Positions 19,543 to 26,969 of a stretch of 64,000 nt of DNA are shown in pieces. Every line of letters starts with the position of its first letter. The stretch's first letter is position 1. The stretch comes from Moraxellaceae bacterium (lineage in GTDB: Bacteria > Pseudomonadota > Gammaproteobacteria > Pseudomonadales > Moraxellaceae): positions 496,001 through 560,000 of the forward strand of contig JAQZBP010000006.1 of the NCBI GenBank assembly GCA_029237815.1. Direction: 5' to 3'. The notes beneath the pieces were generated by a model. It saw only the letters and a program-made list of their open reading frames with translations, did not search any database and was not told where the DNA came from. The position numbers and the translations under genes are program-made.

Positions 19543-20082
19543 ATGAGCGACGTGGCAGCGTACGGTGACGTGCCGGACGACAGCGCCGCGCTGTGGATCC
19601 ACCCCACGGCGTCGGTGAGCCCGGACGCACGCATCCATGCGTCGACGCGCGGCAGCCGCATGCGCATCGGCGCCCATACCTTCATCTATGACTTCGTCGT
19701 GCTGCGCGCCGTCGGCGGCAGCGGCGACCTGGTCATCGGTGAGCACTGCTACATCAATCCCGGCACCACCATCTACTCCGGCAGCGGCGTGCAGTTGGGC
19801 GACTACGTGCTCATCGGGCCGGGCTGCGTGATCGCGCCGGCCAACCATGCCTACAGCCGTCGCGACGTCCCGATCCGCCACCAGGGCTTCATGCCCTCGC
19901 GCGGCGGCGTGGTGATAGAGGACGACGTCTGGCTGGGTGCCAACTGCACCCTGCTCGATGGCACGCGCATCGGCCGCGGCGCCATCATCGCCGCGGGCGC
20001 GGTGGTGCATGGCGACGTCGAGCCGTACGCGATTTACGGCGGCGTGCCGGCAAAGAAAATCGGCCAGCGGGGCGAATCATGA
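19543..20082 (+). CDS. Hexapeptide-repeat acyltransferase (WbbJ/LbH family)
   Basis: A 179 aa left-handed beta-helix acyltransferase, probably O-acetylating a sugar of the polysaccharide. Hexapeptide repeats run from about residue 25 to 165 (for example IGEHCYINPGTTIYSGSG, LGDYVLIGPGCVIAPANH, IEDDVWLGANCTLLDG, IGRGAIIAAGAVV), with His in APANHAYS as the likely catalytic residue, and the typical ending YGGVPAKKIG. Context in the operon supports a sugar substrate; the donor is presumed acetyl-CoA. The last four bases overlap the next gene. Confidence 0.88.
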   Translation: MSDVAAYGDVPDDSAALWIHPTASVSPDARIHASTRGSRMRIGAHTFIYDFVVLRAVGGSGDLVIGEHCYINPGTTIYSGSGVQLGDYVLIGPGCVIAPANHAYSRRDVPIRHQGFMPSRGGVVIEDDVWLGANCTLLDGTRIGRGAIIAAGAVVHGDVEPYAIYGGVPAKKIGQRGES

Positions 20083-20942
20083 AATTCAATATCTGCTACA
20101 TGGGTCCGGAGCATCTCTTCCACCTGCGCCGCGACTTTTTCCTGGTGCTGAAGTACGCGCTCGAGGACCTCGGCCACGACGTGATCCTCTCCGGCCCCTC
20201 GCTGGACACGCAGCGCTTCAACCTTATCGTCGGCGCCTATTTCCTGCCCAGCGAGCAGATTGCCAAGATCGCTGCCGCGGGTGTGAAGTTCGCGCACGTG
20301 AACACCGAGGTGATCAGCAACGACATGCTGAACTTCAACCCGGACAAGGTCGATTTCCTCGGCGCCTACCTGCCGTCCATGAAGCAGGGCGGTTTTGTCT
20401 GGGACGTGATCATGGACAACATGGCCGAGTACGACCGCTATGGTGTCAACGCACAGTTCCTGCGCTGGGGCTGGCATCCGAAGATGCAGGACATCGAGCA
20501 CAAGCCGGAGAAGGATCTCGACTTCTACTTTTTCGGCATGATCTCGCAGCGCCGGCGTGCGCTGCTGCAGGCGCTGGCCGCGGCCGGCCTGCGCGGCGCC
20601 GCCGACCACAGCTGCCCCTACTTCGTGCGCAACAGCAACATCGGCCGCGCCAAAGTCCAGCTCAACCTGATCCAGGAAGACAAGTACACGCACGTGAATT
20701 CGTTCCGGATCTGTTATCTGGCCAACAATGCCTGCTGCATTCTTTCGGAAAACGAAAAGGACCCGGCGAACTATCTCAAGTACGCCGACGTCGTCGATCC
20801 GAAAGAGCTGGTGGCGCGTGTGCAGGACTGTGTCGCCGGTGATCGCTGGCGGCAGCGCGGCGAGAAGGCGCTGGCCGATTTCCGGGAATACGACATGCGC
20901 GAGACCATGGCGGCGTTGCTGGATCGCTCCTTCACCGCATAA
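20079..20942 (+). CDS. Glycosyltransferase-like protein (GT-B / CgeB-like), function unproven
   Basis: A 287 aa soluble protein beginning MKFNICYMGPEHLFHLRRDF. The layout resembles single-chain GT-B proteins of the CgeB/glycosyltransferase family: an N-terminal domain, then DFYFFGMISQRRRALLQALA at about 150, RAKVQLNLIQ at about 190 and a C-terminal SFRICYLANNACCILSENEKD segment that matches the sugar-nucleotide-binding part of such proteins (a change-of-fate Glu). It overlaps the acetyltransferase gene by 4 bases, so a role in attaching or recognising the methylated CDP-derived sugar is likely. The family call is moderate; I see no catalytic residue I can name with certainty. Confidence 0.65.
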   Translation: MKFNICYMGPEHLFHLRRDFFLVLKYALEDLGHDVILSGPSLDTQRFNLIVGAYFLPSEQIAKIAAAGVKFAHVNTEVISNDMLNFNPDKVDFLGAYLPSMKQGGFVWDVIMDNMAEYDRYGVNAQFLRWGWHPKMQDIEHKPEKDLDFYFFGMISQRRRALLQALAAAGLRGAADHSCPYFVRNSNIGRAKVQLNLIQEDKYTHVNSFRICYLANNACCILSENEKDPANYLKYADVVDPKELVARVQDCVAGDRWRQRGEKALADFREYDMRETMAALLDRSFTA

Positions 20943-20965
20943 GTCTGGACTTGAGAGAGACACGA

Positions 20966-21826
20966 ATGAGCGCTCCGCCACCCGACACGCTGCGCATCAA
21001 TCTGCAGTTCCCGCTTGCGGATGGCCGCACGCTCGTGCGGCCCGCGCACGGTGGCAGCCGCACGGCGCCACCTGAAACATTGCAGATCGATTTCAAATTT
21101 CCAACGGCTGACGGTCGCACGCTGGTGCAGGGGCCGCTCACCTACAATCAGGATGGACTCGCCACGCAACACAATGCCGAGTTCATGCGTGACCCGCGCT
21201 TTGTCGAGGCCTACCGTGTCGGCATGGAGAATGGCTATCCCGGGACCCGTATCGAGTGGCGGGTACATGTGGCGCTCTGGTGTGCCAGCCAGGCAGTGCT
21301 GTTGCAGGGCGACTTTGTCGAATGCGGCGTGAACACCGGGATTCTCTCCGGGGCCGTCATGACCTGGCTCGACTTTGCACGGCTGGCGCCGCGTCGCTTC
21401 TTCCTGTTCGATACCTGGGCGGGCATTCCGGTCGAGCAGATGTCTGCGGAAGAAAAGCGCCTCGGCGTACCGGACATGAACGTCAAGTACCAGAATGGCG
21501 ACGTGCTATATGCCGGTGTGCAACAGAAATTCGCGCGCTGGCCGAACGCCGTGGTGGTGCGCGGACGGGTGCCGGAAGCCCTTGAGGCAATGCGCGAGAG
21601 CCAGCACGTGGCCTATGCCTCCATCGACCTCAACGTGGCGGAGGCGGAAATGGCGGCTGCCGACTTCCTCTGGCCGCGCATGGTTTCAGGCGGCCTCATG
21701 TTGCTGGACGACTACGGCTGGGCGTCGCATATCAACCAGAAGCATGCCTGGGATGACTGGGCGGCGCGCCACGGAGTCATGATCCTCGCGCTACCGACAG
21801 GCCAGGCACTGATTCGCAAACCTTGA
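20966..21826 (+). CDS. TylF/MycF-family O-methyltransferase-like protein
   Basis: A 286 aa protein of the TylF (macrocin O-methyltransferase) family. Motifs: GDFVECGVNTGILSG (SAM site), FFLFDTWAGIP, YASIDLNVAEAEMA and GLMLLDDYGW (metal-binding Asp pair). Where family members usually have an IDxD motif, this protein has IDLN. The first 55 residues precede the catalytic fold and contain two copies of a 20-residue unit, positions 5-24 and 35-54, each ending ADGRTLV. I chose ATG 20966, with GAGAGA just upstream; a TTG at 20951 is in frame. It is the last gene of the operon. Confidence 0.85.
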   Translation: MSAPPPDTLRINLQFPLADGRTLVRPAHGGSRTAPPETLQIDFKFPTADGRTLVQGPLTYNQDGLATQHNAEFMRDPRFVEAYRVGMENGYPGTRIEWRVHVALWCASQAVLLQGDFVECGVNTGILSGAVMTWLDFARLAPRRFFLFDTWAGIPVEQMSAEEKRLGVPDMNVKYQNGDVLYAGVQQKFARWPNAVVVRGRVPEALEAMRESQHVAYASIDLNVAEAEMAAADFLWPRMVSGGLMLLDDYGWASHINQKHAWDDWAARHGVMILALPTGQALIRKP

Positions 21827-21895
21827 GCCGCTTGCCTGTCCGGGAACACAAAAGCCCAGGCCTGTGACGGTATCCTGCTGATAACGGGGCGTGCC

Positions 21896-22768
21896 TCACG
21901 CCGCCTTGCGGTACTGCGGCGCCACCGCCGCCTCCACCTGCTGCTTGAACCGCGCAATCAGCGCGCTGTTGTCGTCATCCCAGGGATGGAAGCCCGGGCG
22001 CAGGTAATCCAGGTAATCCGGCAGCACCGACAGCAGCAGCTTGCCGAGGCGCAGACCGCCGCGCGCCAGCGTGAGCGGCTGCCGATGCACGCCGTCCTGC
22101 TTCAGGAAACGCCAGGTATAGGCCGAGCTGAAGAAGAGCAGTCCGAGCGAGCCGCTGAGGAAGGCCCGCACACGCATGCGGTAGCCGGGGTCGATGTCCT
22201 TGTAGAGATCGAAAGCCACGGCCTTGTGCTCGGTCTCCTCGATGGCGTGCCAGACCCAGAGCATGCGCACGGACGGGTCCATCTGCTCGAGGATCTCGGG
22301 CCGCGACAGGATGGCGTGCGCGAGGATCGCGGTGATGTGCTCGAGCCCCGCGGTGATGGCGAGCTGGGAGCGCGGCGAGAAACGCTTGCGCCCCTCGTTG
22401 CACAGATAGCGCGCGACGGCACTGCCCTTCTGCGCCACATAGTCGTAGCCCTGGGCCGCCAGCATGGCATTGAAGCTCTTGTGCTCCAGCGAGTGCATGG
22501 CCTCCTGGCCGATGAAGCCCGAGATTTCCTGCTGGCGTTTCGCGTCGGTCACGGTGTCGCGGAAGTGGCGGACGGAATCCACAAAGAACTGCTCGCCATC
22601 GGGAAAGCTCAGCGACAGCGCGTTCAGGAAATGGGTCAGTACCGGATCGTTGCCGAACCAGTAGCGCGGCACGGCCGCCGGGTCGAACTCGAAGCCCATG
22701 CGTTGCGGGCGGATGCGCACGCTGGCGGGCTGCGTGCGGGAACGGATGCGCAGGAGGGAGAGCTTCAC
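21896..22768 (-). CDS. Putative metal-dependent hydrolase (PF10118 family)
   Basis: A 290 aa predicted metal-dependent hydrolase related to ferritin-like all-helical proteins. Metal-ligand candidates are seen in FIGQEAMHSLEHKSF and WHAIEETEHKAVAFDLY, the family signature pair of E..H motifs. I chose the GTG at 22768 (MKLSLLRIRSRTQ) because GAGGA sits 7 bases ahead of it; an in-frame TTG at 22792 would add eight residues. It is divergent from an AraC gene across a gap holding direct repeats. The biochemical function of the family is poorly known. Confidence 0.85.
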   Translation of the reverse strand: MKLSLLRIRSRTQPASVRIRPQRMGFEFDPAAVPRYWFGNDPVLTHFLNALSLSFPDGEQFFVDSVRHFRDTVTDAKRQQEISGFIGQEAMHSLEHKSFNAMLAAQGYDYVAQKGSAVARYLCNEGRKRFSPRSQLAITAGLEHITAILAHAILSRPEILEQMDPSVRMLWVWHAIEETEHKAVAFDLYKDIDPGYRMRVRAFLSGSLGLLFFSSAYTWRFLKQDGVHRQPLTLARGGLRLGKLLLSVLPDYLDYLRPGFHPWDDDNSALIARFKQQVEAAVAPQYRKAA

Positions 22769-22830
22769 GACGGGTTCCTCATGGGAGTGCAACGACCTGC
22801 AGGATGGGTCAATTCCCGGGGCGCCACTCG

Positions 22831-22869
22831 TGACGACGGGCCAATTCGCGGTGACGGCGGGCCATTTGC
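22831..22869. promoter_or_regulatory. Candidate AraC operator: direct repeats with 21-bp period
   Basis: TGACGACGGGCCAATTCG (22831-22848) and TGACGGCGGGCCATTTGC (22852-22869) are 21 bases apart and match at 15 of 18 positions. A weaker third copy of the core, GGGTCAATTCCCGG, begins at 22806, three helical turns from the first core. The site lies between the divergent hydrolase and AraC genes. Confidence 0.55.
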
Positions 22870-22944
22870 CCGGTTCGGCGGTGCCGTTGCCGCGTTCCCT
22901 CGGGCGGTGTCTGTCCGTATAGTGAGCCCACTTCCAATCCCCGG

Positions 22945-23988
22945 ATGAGGACAGCAGTGAGCAAGGGCCAGCGCAGTTCCCTTCGATCGGCCGCGTTCCC
23001 GGCCATTTACCTGCAGTTGCTCTGCGAAGTCGCAGAGGGCTTCGGCGTGCCGCCGGGCGACCTGCAGCAGCTCATCGGACTGAGCCGCGAGCAGTTGCGG
23101 GAGCCGGATCGCCTGGTGCCCATCACGGCCGCGCGCGCTGCCACCCAGTACGCCTTTGCCCGCGCCGGCGACCGCGGTCTGGGCTTTGCCTACGCCCGCG
23201 CCCTGTCGGTGACCCTGCACGGCCCCATCAGCCTGATCGCACTGACCAGCAGCAACCTGTTCGAGGTGGTGCAGGCCCTGGAGCGCTATTTCACGCTGCG
23301 CGCGCCTGCCATCAATTTCCATTCCGAGGTCGAGGGTGACATCGTCACCTTGCGCGTCGACTACCTGCGTCGCGACGATCCGCTGCGGCCCTTCCTCATG
23401 GAGCTGGTGCTGACCGGCCTTGTCGTGATGACCGGGCAGATCCTCGATCGGCCGCAGACCGGCGCCGAGGTGCTGATGGAGGGGCCGGAGCCGGCCTACT
23501 TCGCCAGCATCGCCGCGGAGCTGCCGGCGCCGGTGCGCTATGGCGCCGCGGAATACGCGATCCGCATTCCGCGCGAGCTGCTGGAGGCGCCGCTGCGCCT
23601 CGCCAACCCGAGTGCCGCCGCCCTGGCGCGCGAGGCCTGCGAGCGCGAGCTGCAGGCGCGGCGCAACGATCGCCAGGAGGCGCTCACGGCACGTGTGCGC
23701 AGCCTGCTCGTGCAGAGTGACGACCGCCTGCCGACGCTGGAGGAAGTCGCCGACACGCTGCATGTCTCCACACGTACGCTGAAGCGGCGCCTGCAGGAGG
23801 AAGGCCGCAATTTCCGCGCCCTGGTCGACCACGTGCTGCGCGAACGCGCCACGCAGATGCTGCAGGAGGAAGGACTGTCGGTGAGCGAGGTCGCCTTCCG
23901 CCTCGGCTACAACGACGTGTCGAATTTCTCGCGTGCCTTCCGGCGCTGGACCGGGCAATCGCCAAGCGACTTCCGCCGCGAGCGCTGA
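22945..23988 (+). CDS. AraC-family transcriptional regulator
   Basis: A 347 aa activator/repressor with an N-terminal arabinose-binding-like domain (about residues 30-215) and a C-terminal AraC DNA-binding domain, in which TLEEVADTLHVSTRTLKRRL and SVSEVAFRLGYNDVSNFSRAF are the two helix-turn-helices and RRWTGQSPSDFRR closes the domain. An in-frame GTG at 22957 has GAGGA 5 bases upstream and may be the true start. Its binding site is probably the repeat array between it and the divergent hydrolase gene; the signal molecule is unknown. A strong terminator follows. Confidence 0.93.
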   Translation: MRTAVSKGQRSSLRSAAFPAIYLQLLCEVAEGFGVPPGDLQQLIGLSREQLREPDRLVPITAARAATQYAFARAGDRGLGFAYARALSVTLHGPISLIALTSSNLFEVVQALERYFTLRAPAINFHSEVEGDIVTLRVDYLRRDDPLRPFLMELVLTGLVVMTGQILDRPQTGAEVLMEGPEPAYFASIAAELPAPVRYGAAEYAIRIPRELLEAPLRLANPSAAALAREACERELQARRNDRQEALTARVRSLLVQSDDRLPTLEEVADTLHVSTRTLKRRLQEEGRNFRALVDHVLRERATQMLQEEGLSVSEVAFRLGYNDVSNFSRAFRRWTGQSPSDFRRER

Positions 23989-23999
23989 GCGCCGCGCAT

Positions 24000-24030
24000 G
24001 AAAAAGCCCGCAGTCGCGGGCTTTTTTCTT
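24000..24030 (+). terminator. Terminator after the AraC gene
   Basis: AAAAAGCCCGCAGTCGCGGGCTTTTTT forms an 11-pair stem with A/T flanks. It also lies downstream of the convergent minus-strand gene and could act on both. Confidence 0.9.
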
Positions 24031-24057
24031 TGGGTGCGACAACCGCCATGGGGCGCC

Positions 24058-24492
24058 TCACTCCGCGAGGCTTGCCTGCGCCTCCACGTCCGCCAGCGAA
24101 AGGATGCGCGGCCAGCGCGGATGGATCATGGCGGTCTGCGGCTCCGCCTCCTGCGTCACGACGTACACGCGGGCCTCGCCGTTGACGGTGGCAAGCAGGC
24201 CCTGGATGAATTCGCCTTCTTCCAGGTCGAACCAGTAGCGCTGGCCCTCGGCGTCCTTTTCCATGAAGCGCTCGACCACGATCTGCACGGGGCGCGGGTT
24301 GAGCCGCGTCCAGCGGCCGTCCTTGATGGAGGAAAGGCGGGCCCAGCCGCCTTCGGGAAATGCGCACATCTCTTCGCGACGCTTGCCCCAGGTCACCCAC
24401 TCCAGGTTGCCGTCGCGCTTGCGGATCGGCAGGCGGGCATCGGGGTGGGGAAAGAACACTTTTTTATCTTGCAGTTGAATGGCGCCACACAT
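24058..24492 (-). CDS. Divergent, shortened SRAP/YedK-like protein
   Basis: I read this 144 aa protein as a reduced relative of the SOS response-associated peptidase (SRAP) family, whose members crosslink to abasic sites in single-stranded DNA through Cys2. Supporting order: MCGAI at the N-terminus (Cys2), WVTWGKRREE (cf. the WG motif), ARLSSIKDGRW, a Glu in ERFMEKDAEGQRYWFDL (cf. FEWK), GLLATV, YVVTQEA, and IHPRWPRIL (cf. IHDRMP-L, catalytic His). Canonical proteins are about 200-230 aa and have an Asn in NARxE that is not evident here. The start was set at 24492 so that Cys is residue 2; a GTG at 24504 is in frame. No strong ribosome site is visible. Confidence 0.65.
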   Translation of the reverse strand: MCGAIQLQDKKVFFPHPDARLPIRKRDGNLEWVTWGKRREEMCAFPEGGWARLSSIKDGRWTRLNPRPVQIVVERFMEKDAEGQRYWFDLEEGEFIQGLLATVNGEARVYVVTQEAEPQTAMIHPRWPRILSLADVEAQASLAE

Positions 24493-24669
24493 GGGAGGAG
24501 TCACTTTCTAGTTCCAACGCGCGACTTCCGTGCGTTGCGTTGCTAATTCGACAAATGCCGGACAAATCCATGTAGAAATAACGGTAAGCGTCCATTGTCC
24601 GGATCAGCTAAGACCGGCTCGGCCGGTCAGTTCAAAGTGTAACAAAGGCGCTTGCAGGCCGGCACGTGC

Positions 24670-25767
24670 CTAGGGGTTTTTCCCGTCGTTCGCCGCCGCC
24701 ACTTCGGCAGCGGCATGCTCGTGCGCATCCTCCAGCCACTCGCGCCAGACCGCCAGCATGACGGCGAGGATCACCGGGCCGAGGAAGAGGCCGACCATGC
24801 CGAAGGCGGCAAGGCCGCCCAGCACGCCGAACATCACGAGCAGGAAGGGAATGCGGGTGGCGCTGGAGATGACCAGCGGGCGGATGATGTTGTCGATCCA
24901 GCTCACCACCAGCGTGCCCCAGAGCGCGAGGCCGATGGCTGGCCACACCTGCCCTTGCAGCATCAGCCAGATGGAAACGCTGCCCCAGGCGAAGGGCGTG
25001 CCGAAGGGCACCATGGCGATCAGCGTCGTGACGGCGCCGAGGAAGACGGCGCCCTCCACGCCGGCCACGGCGTAACCGATGCCGGAGAGCACGCCCTGCG
25101 CCATGGCCGTCAGCACGATCCCGTAGACCACGGCGCGCGTGGTGTCGCCCATGGCCTCCACGTAATCCCCGGTGCGCTTGCCCAGCATGCGGCCGAGGAT
25201 ATCGCGCATCTGCAGGAAGAAGGCTTCGCCATCGCGATAAAGGAAGAAGGCGGTCAGCAGCGCGAAGCCGAGCTTGGCGAGGTTGCGGCCGACACCGCCC
25301 AGCAGGCTGCCAGCATGCTCCATGGCCCAGTTGGTCCAGCTCTGCACCTGGGCCTTGAGCGCGGCCGGGTCGGCATTCAGGCGGTCGAAGAAGTCGCCGA
25401 GGTAGGCGCCGACCACAGGCAGCCGCCGCACTTCCGGGGGCAGCGCGATATAGCCCTGGTTCAGTTGCGTCATGGCCTTCTGGTAGGCCAGCGCCACCTC
25501 GCTGCGCATGAGCAGCAGCAGCCAGACCACAGGGAGGATCAGCACCAGGGCGAGCAGCACGGTCATGAGCAGTGCCGTGGTATTGGGGCGGCCCGGCAGG
25601 CGGTTGCGCAGCCGCAGGTACAGCGGCCAAGTGACATAGACCAGGATGCCCGCCCAGGTCACCGGAATCAGGAAGGGCCGCAACACGATGAAGGCCAGGA
25701 GCAGCAGGCCGCCGAGGAAGAGCGCGAGGATCAGGCGGCGATTGAAGTGGGGTGCCTGCTCATGCAT
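24670..25767 (-). CDS. AI-2E family transporter (YdiK/PerM-like permease)
   Basis: Polytopic inner-membrane protein of the AI-2 exporter (AI-2E/TqsA-like) superfamily, 365 aa. About eight hydrophobic segments are visible: two pairs near the N-terminus (LILALFLGGLLLLAFIVLRP, LLMTVLLALVLILPVVWLLL), a soluble-looking stretch around 90-170, then helices to the C-terminus, with DNIIRPLVISS as the family signature followed by FGVLGGLAAFGMVGLFLGPV. Many members export unknown small compounds or ions rather than autoinducer 2. Start at ATG 25767 chosen by family N-terminus; the ribosome site is weak. Confidence 0.9.
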   Translation of the reverse strand: MHEQAPHFNRRLILALFLGGLLLLAFIVLRPFLIPVTWAGILVYVTWPLYLRLRNRLPGRPNTTALLMTVLLALVLILPVVWLLLLMRSEVALAYQKAMTQLNQGYIALPPEVRRLPVVGAYLGDFFDRLNADPAALKAQVQSWTNWAMEHAGSLLGGVGRNLAKLGFALLTAFFLYRDGEAFFLQMRDILGRMLGKRTGDYVEAMGDTTRAVVYGIVLTAMAQGVLSGIGYAVAGVEGAVFLGAVTTLIAMVPFGTPFAWGSVSIWLMLQGQVWPAIGLALWGTLVVSWIDNIIRPLVISSATRIPFLLVMFGVLGGLAAFGMVGLFLGPVILAVMLAVWREWLEDAHEHAAAEVAAANDGKNP

Positions 25768-26018
25768 GGAGGGGACTCGTTGGCGACTGTGTCCGGATTC
25801 TGGCAGTCCTGCCGGCAAAAAACTATTTCGGGGTCACACTGCCTGCACATGGCGTCCTGCCGGCGCAGCCGGGTGTCTGCATGCCAGCCGGGCGTCACAT
25901 TTCCGGCAGTGGCCGCGCTGCCGCCCAGGCGCCAGGGATGACGGCACTGACGCCTTGCGGCATGCTCGCCGCTATTGGCGGCCCTACCTTGGCCGCCCGC
26001 AGCCCTGAGGAGTAAACC

Positions 26019-26969
26019 ATGGCAATTTGCCGCCTGTTGGTAATCGCGGCCTGCCTCGTGGCAGGCAATGCGTACGCGGACGATAAATGGGAGGTCACGA
26101 CCTCCATGGAAATGGTCGGCATGCCCTTCCAGATGCCGGCCACGAAGCAGGTCGTCTGCCTCGCGCCCGGCGAGCAGAACAGCGAGAAGATGGTGCCCGC
26201 CGACAAGAACTGCCAGGTGAAGAGCTTCACCACAAGCGGCAACACCAGCCGTTTCCGCATCGAATGCGCGCCGCCGCAGCAGATGACGGGCGAAGGCGAG
26301 ATCACCCGTCTTGGCGCGGATGCCTACAAGGGCCTGCTCAAGGCCAAGGGCAATATGCAGGGCCAGCCCTTTGACATGAAGATTGCCTATAACGGGCGCA
26401 AGATCGGCAGCTGCGCCGCCAGCGAGAACACCGTGACGAAGGCGAAGGCCATGGCCGCGCAGCAGCAGGCGCAGATCGGCCAGAGCTGCCAGCAGATGGC
26501 CGGCAGCATGACCTGGCAGGTCGCCGACCAGATGGCGGCATCCTGCCCCACGCTGAAGGCCGACCTCTGCAAGAAGGCGAAGGCGGAGCTCAACAAGGCC
26601 GGTAGCGATCCGGAGGCCCTGCGCACCTTCCAGCAGCAGCGCGGCGACTGGCGCGAGCTGGCCAGCTACTGCGGCGTCGATGCCGCCGCCCTGCAGGCCC
26701 GGGCCTGCACCAGCGCCAAGGCAAAGAAGCTCTGGGGCACCGTGGCCGAGTTCTGCGGCAGCGAGGCGGAAGCCCTGGCCGAGGCCCACTGCAGCGGCCG
26801 CAGCTATACCGTGATCATGACGAGCGAATACGGCCCGTTGTGTGAGCGCTTCTCCGACAAGGTCGTGGTGACCGGGGGCGGCGCCAAGAGCGCGGACGCC
26901 GGCGCCGCCGCCAAGCTCAACCAGGCCATCGACGGCATCAACAAGCTGCGCGGCCTGTTCGGGCGTTGA
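26019..26969 (+). CDS. Exported DUF3617-type protein with Cys-rich C-terminal region
   Basis: A 316 aa secreted protein. Residues 1-20 form a signal peptide (ends AYA), followed by a DUF3617-like domain to about residue 130 (KWEVTTSMEMVGMPFQMPA..., VTTSGNT..., CVL-type Cys pairs). The second half, about 150-275, is Cys- and Ala-rich with paired Cys spaced 10-30 apart and Lys/Ala-rich helices; I do not recognise it. An AGGAG-like site (TGAGGAG) precedes the ATG. The stop overlaps the TTG start of the next gene. Function unknown; probably periplasmic. Confidence 0.8.
   Translation: MAICRLLVIAACLVAGNAYADDKWEVTTSMEMVGMPFQMPATKQVVCLAPGEQNSEKMVPADKNCQVKSFTTSGNTSRFRIECAPPQQMTGEGEITRLGADAYKGLLKAKGNMQGQPFDMKIAYNGRKIGSCAASENTVTKAKAMAAQQQAQIGQSCQQMAGSMTWQVADQMAASCPTLKADLCKKAKAELNKAGSDPEALRTFQQQRGDWRELASYCGVDAAALQARACTSAKAKKLWGTVAEFCGSEAEALAEAHCSGRSYTVIMTSEYGPLCERFSDKVVVTGGGAKSADAGAAAKLNQAIDGINKLRGLFGR

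Noticed and set aside
15488-21826. Genomic island acquired by transfer
   Set aside because: No tRNA, integrase, transposase or direct repeats at the ends; base composition looks similar to the rest by eye, though this was not computed.
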